Assembly: GCA_947303825.1 (NCBI GenBank)
Contig: CAMYZK010000135.1
Coordinates: 1 to 6,946 of the forward strand
Direction of reading: 5' to 3'
Length of the DNA stretch: 6,946 bases
Source of the DNA: an uncultured Prevotella sp.
GTDB lineage: Bacteria > Bacteroidota > Bacteroidia > Bacteroidales > Bacteroidaceae
The position numbers and the translations under genes are program-made. Below the pieces are notes generated by a model. The model saw nothing but the letters and a program-made list of their open reading frames with translations. It searched no databases and was not told the DNA's origin. This document shows, piece by piece, positions 5,276 to 6,946 of this stretch. Position 1 is the first letter of the stretch. Each line of letters starts with the position of its first letter.

Positions 5276-6946
5276 ATGAAGAAACTATTCAGCAAACTGA
5301 TGCTTGTGGCCATGGCTGCCCTTGCATTCACTGCCTGTGAGGATGTGCCCGAACCATACGACAAGCCCGGCACAGGCAACAACCAACCTGGAAACAACAC
5401 CGAGATTGAAGGAGCCACAGGAACAGGAACACTAGAAGACCCCTTCAACGCTGCCGCCGCACTCAACGTGGGCAACAAGCTCTCATCGGGCGAGGAGACT
5501 GCCAGCTACTATTACATCAAAGGAAGGGTAGTTAGCATTAAAGAAGAGTTTACTACCCAGTATGGCAACGGAACGTTCTACATCTCCGACGACGGTTCTA
5601 CCATAAACCAGTTCTATGTCTACCGAGTGAACTACCTGGGCAACAAGAAGTTTGCCGATGGCGACACTCAGATAGCAGTGAACGACGAGGTCATCATCTG
5701 CGCCAAGATCACCAACTTCAATGGCACCATAGAGACCGTCCAGAAAGCAGGATTCCTCTATTCGCTTAACGGCAATAACAGAGGCGGCGAACCCGACAAT
5801 GGAGAAGAAGGCGAACCAACCGGTGACGGCTCTCTTGGGAACCCGTTCAACTACGCTGCCGCCATTGCCTACTGTAAAGAGGTGGGCGATAACGAGAGTC
5901 CCAAGGATGTCTACATAAAGGGAAAGGTGGCCGACGTTACCGAGCAGTACGGCACACAGTTCGGCAATGCCACGTTCACCATCAACGACAGCGGCTCTAC
6001 AGGTACTGCTTTCACCGTCTACCGCGCCCTCTACTTAGATAACAAGAAATACACCGGCGGCGACCTTCTCAACAAAGGCGACGAGGTGATAGTCTGCGGA
6101 CGAGTGACGAACTACCGAGGCAATACGCCTGAGACCGTACAGGGCAAGGCTTACCTCTACTCTCTCAATGGCAATGGAGGCAGCGGCGAAACACCAAATA
6201 CTGGCGAGGCAAAGGGTTCAGGAACAGTCAACGACCCCTACAATGTGCCAGGCGTGCTTCAATACATCACTTCGCTAGGCAGCGACACAGAGAGTCCCAC
6301 ACAGATATATGTCAAGGGTAAGATTTCGAACATCACTGAGGAGTACGGCACACAGTTCGGCAATGCCACCTTCTACATCAGCGATGACGGCGAGGCCGGC
6401 ACCGAGTTCTATGTCTATCGTGCCCTCTACCTGGGCAACACGGCCTATACTGCCGGTAAGACGCAAATCAAGAAGGGCGACGAGGTCGTCATCTGCGGCA
6501 ACGTGGTGAACTTCCGTGGCAACACACCCGAAACGGTGCAGAAGAAAGCCTACCTCTACTCGCTCAACGGTGTCACTGAGTCTGGAGGCGGCGACACCCC
6601 AGGCCCCGACACCGGCGAGGCTAAGGGCACTGGTACACAGTCCGACCCATTCAATGTGCAAGCCATCATCAACTATGTCAGTTCACTTGATGCCGACGTA
6701 GACACTAATAAGGACTACTATGTGAAGGGCATTGTGACAAGCATTCCGAGCAATGGCATATCTACACAGTACAACAATGTCTCGTTCTACATCTCTGACG
6801 ACAAATCGGCATCGAATAAGTTCTACGTATTCCGCGCCAAGGGTCTGAATGGTGGCGACGTTACAGCCGACATGATTAAGGTAGGCGACGAGTTCGTCAT
6901 CTTCGGATGCACTTGGGTGAACTATTGGGGAAACACCCCTGAGACC
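5276..6946 (+). CDS. Lipoprotein with four tandem OB-like (DUF6359-like) domains, partial
   Basis: The frame from ATG 5276 stays open for 557 codons to the window edge, so the C terminus is missing. The start gives a lipoprotein signal MKKLFSKLMLVAMAALAFTA|C with Cys21, followed by EDVPEPYD, an acidic stretch that may favour surface display. A Gly/Asn linker then leads to four copies of one domain: residues 46-166, 183-299, 313-432 and 450-557 (the last cut just before its end). Each runs through NPFNxxAA-like start, Y[IV]KG[RKI]V, a TQ[YF]xN...F.I.DD/S core, F.V[YF]R, GDEV-like, then N[FY].GN.PETVQ and LYSLNG. The linkers are rich in Gly, Glu, Pro, Asp and Thr. Alternating strand-like segments with the KGxV start suggest OB folds resembling DUF6359. 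The gene lies 55 bases after the previous one and is likely in the same operon. It may extend the binding surface of the receptor complex. Further repeats, or a catalytic domain, could lie beyond the edge. The ligand is unknown. Confidence 0.83.
   Translation, partial: MKKLFSKLMLVAMAALAFTACEDVPEPYDKPGTGNNQPGNNTEIEGATGTGTLEDPFNAAAALNVGNKLSSGEETASYYYIKGRVVSIKEEFTTQYGNGTFYISDDGSTINQFYVYRVNYLGNKKFADGDTQIAVNDEVIICAKITNFNGTIETVQKAGFLYSLNGNNRGGEPDNGEEGEPTGDGSLGNPFNYAAAIAYCKEVGDNESPKDVYIKGKVADVTEQYGTQFGNATFTINDSGSTGTAFTVYRALYLDNKKYTGGDLLNKGDEVIVCGRVTNYRGNTPETVQGKAYLYSLNGNGGSGETPNTGEAKGSGTVNDPYNVPGVLQYITSLGSDTESPTQIYVKGKISNITEEYGTQFGNATFYISDDGEAGTEFYVYRALYLGNTAYTAGKTQIKKGDEVVICGNVVNFRGNTPETVQKKAYLYSLNGVTESGGGDTPGPDTGEAKGTGTQSDPFNVQAIINYVSSLDADVDTNKDYYVKGIVTSIPSNGISTQYNNVSFYISDDKSASNKFYVFRAKGLNGGDVTADMIKVGDEFVIFGCTWVNYWGNTPET
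5411..6946 (+). repeat. Four tandem copies of an approximately 120-residue domain
   Basis: Copies lie at 5411-5773, 5822-6172, 6212-6571 and 6623-6946 (truncated by the window). Copies 2 and 3 are closest: they share a 28-base identical block (5946-5973 and 6342-6369, coding EYGTQFGNAT or QYGTQFGNAT) and the ending RGNTPETVQ. Copies 3 and 4 are both preceded by TGEA and begin KGxGT. Copy 1 has GTIETVQ in place of RGNTPETVQ. Copy 4 carries extra residues (SNGIS) in the second strand region and a changed cysteine position. Confidence 0.9.

Noticed and set aside
6275..6661. Minus-strand 128-codon frame inside the repeat lipoprotein gene
   Set aside because: It is antisense to two conserved domain copies whose protein-level repeats are kept in the plus frame, so the plus frame is the one under selection.

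Overview
The window looks like a chromosomal piece from a Bacteroidales bacterium, most likely Prevotella-like. The signs are the Bacteroidetes promoter form (TTTG, about 19 bases, then TAnnTTTG), genes without Shine-Dalgarno sequences, a TonB-dependent receptor followed by lipoprotein genes, and DUF5689-type and OB-like repeat domains typical of this phylum. The species call is inference. I see no RNA genes, CRISPR arrays, insertion sequences or phage genes. Codon use looks even across the window.

Left side (1-1600). A minus-strand gene runs off the left edge; only its first 24 codons, a signal peptide, are visible. Divergent from it is a plus-strand gene (ATG at 232) for a 433-residue exported protein. 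This has a short N-terminal helical LTD..Q segment, an aromatic middle, and a long Gly/Asn/Ser-rich tail built from near-identical DNA tandem repeats. A strong intrinsic terminator (1557-1596) ends this unit.

Right side (1677-6946). A well-formed Bacteroidetes promoter (1677-1707) starts an apparent operon of three cell-envelope genes: an 843-residue TonB-dependent outer-membrane receptor lacking the usual N-terminal carboxypeptidase-regulatory-like domain; a 288-residue lipoprotein with a DUF5689-like OB-type domain; and a second lipoprotein, cut by the window edge, with at least four tandem copies of a roughly 120-residue OB-like domain resembling DUF6359. The two spacers hold short tandem repeats (a 7-mer and a 9-mer) but no visible terminator or promoter.

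Working model (inference). The layout resembles a SusC/SusD locus, but the SusD position is taken by two OB-fold-type lipoproteins. These may catch a ligand at the cell surface and pass it to the TonB-dependent pore. OB folds and the frequent company of such domains with extracellular nucleases in Bacteroidetes make nucleic acid or nucleotide-containing material a reasonable guess, but no catalytic domain lies in this window. The gene just past the right edge would be the most informative one to read.
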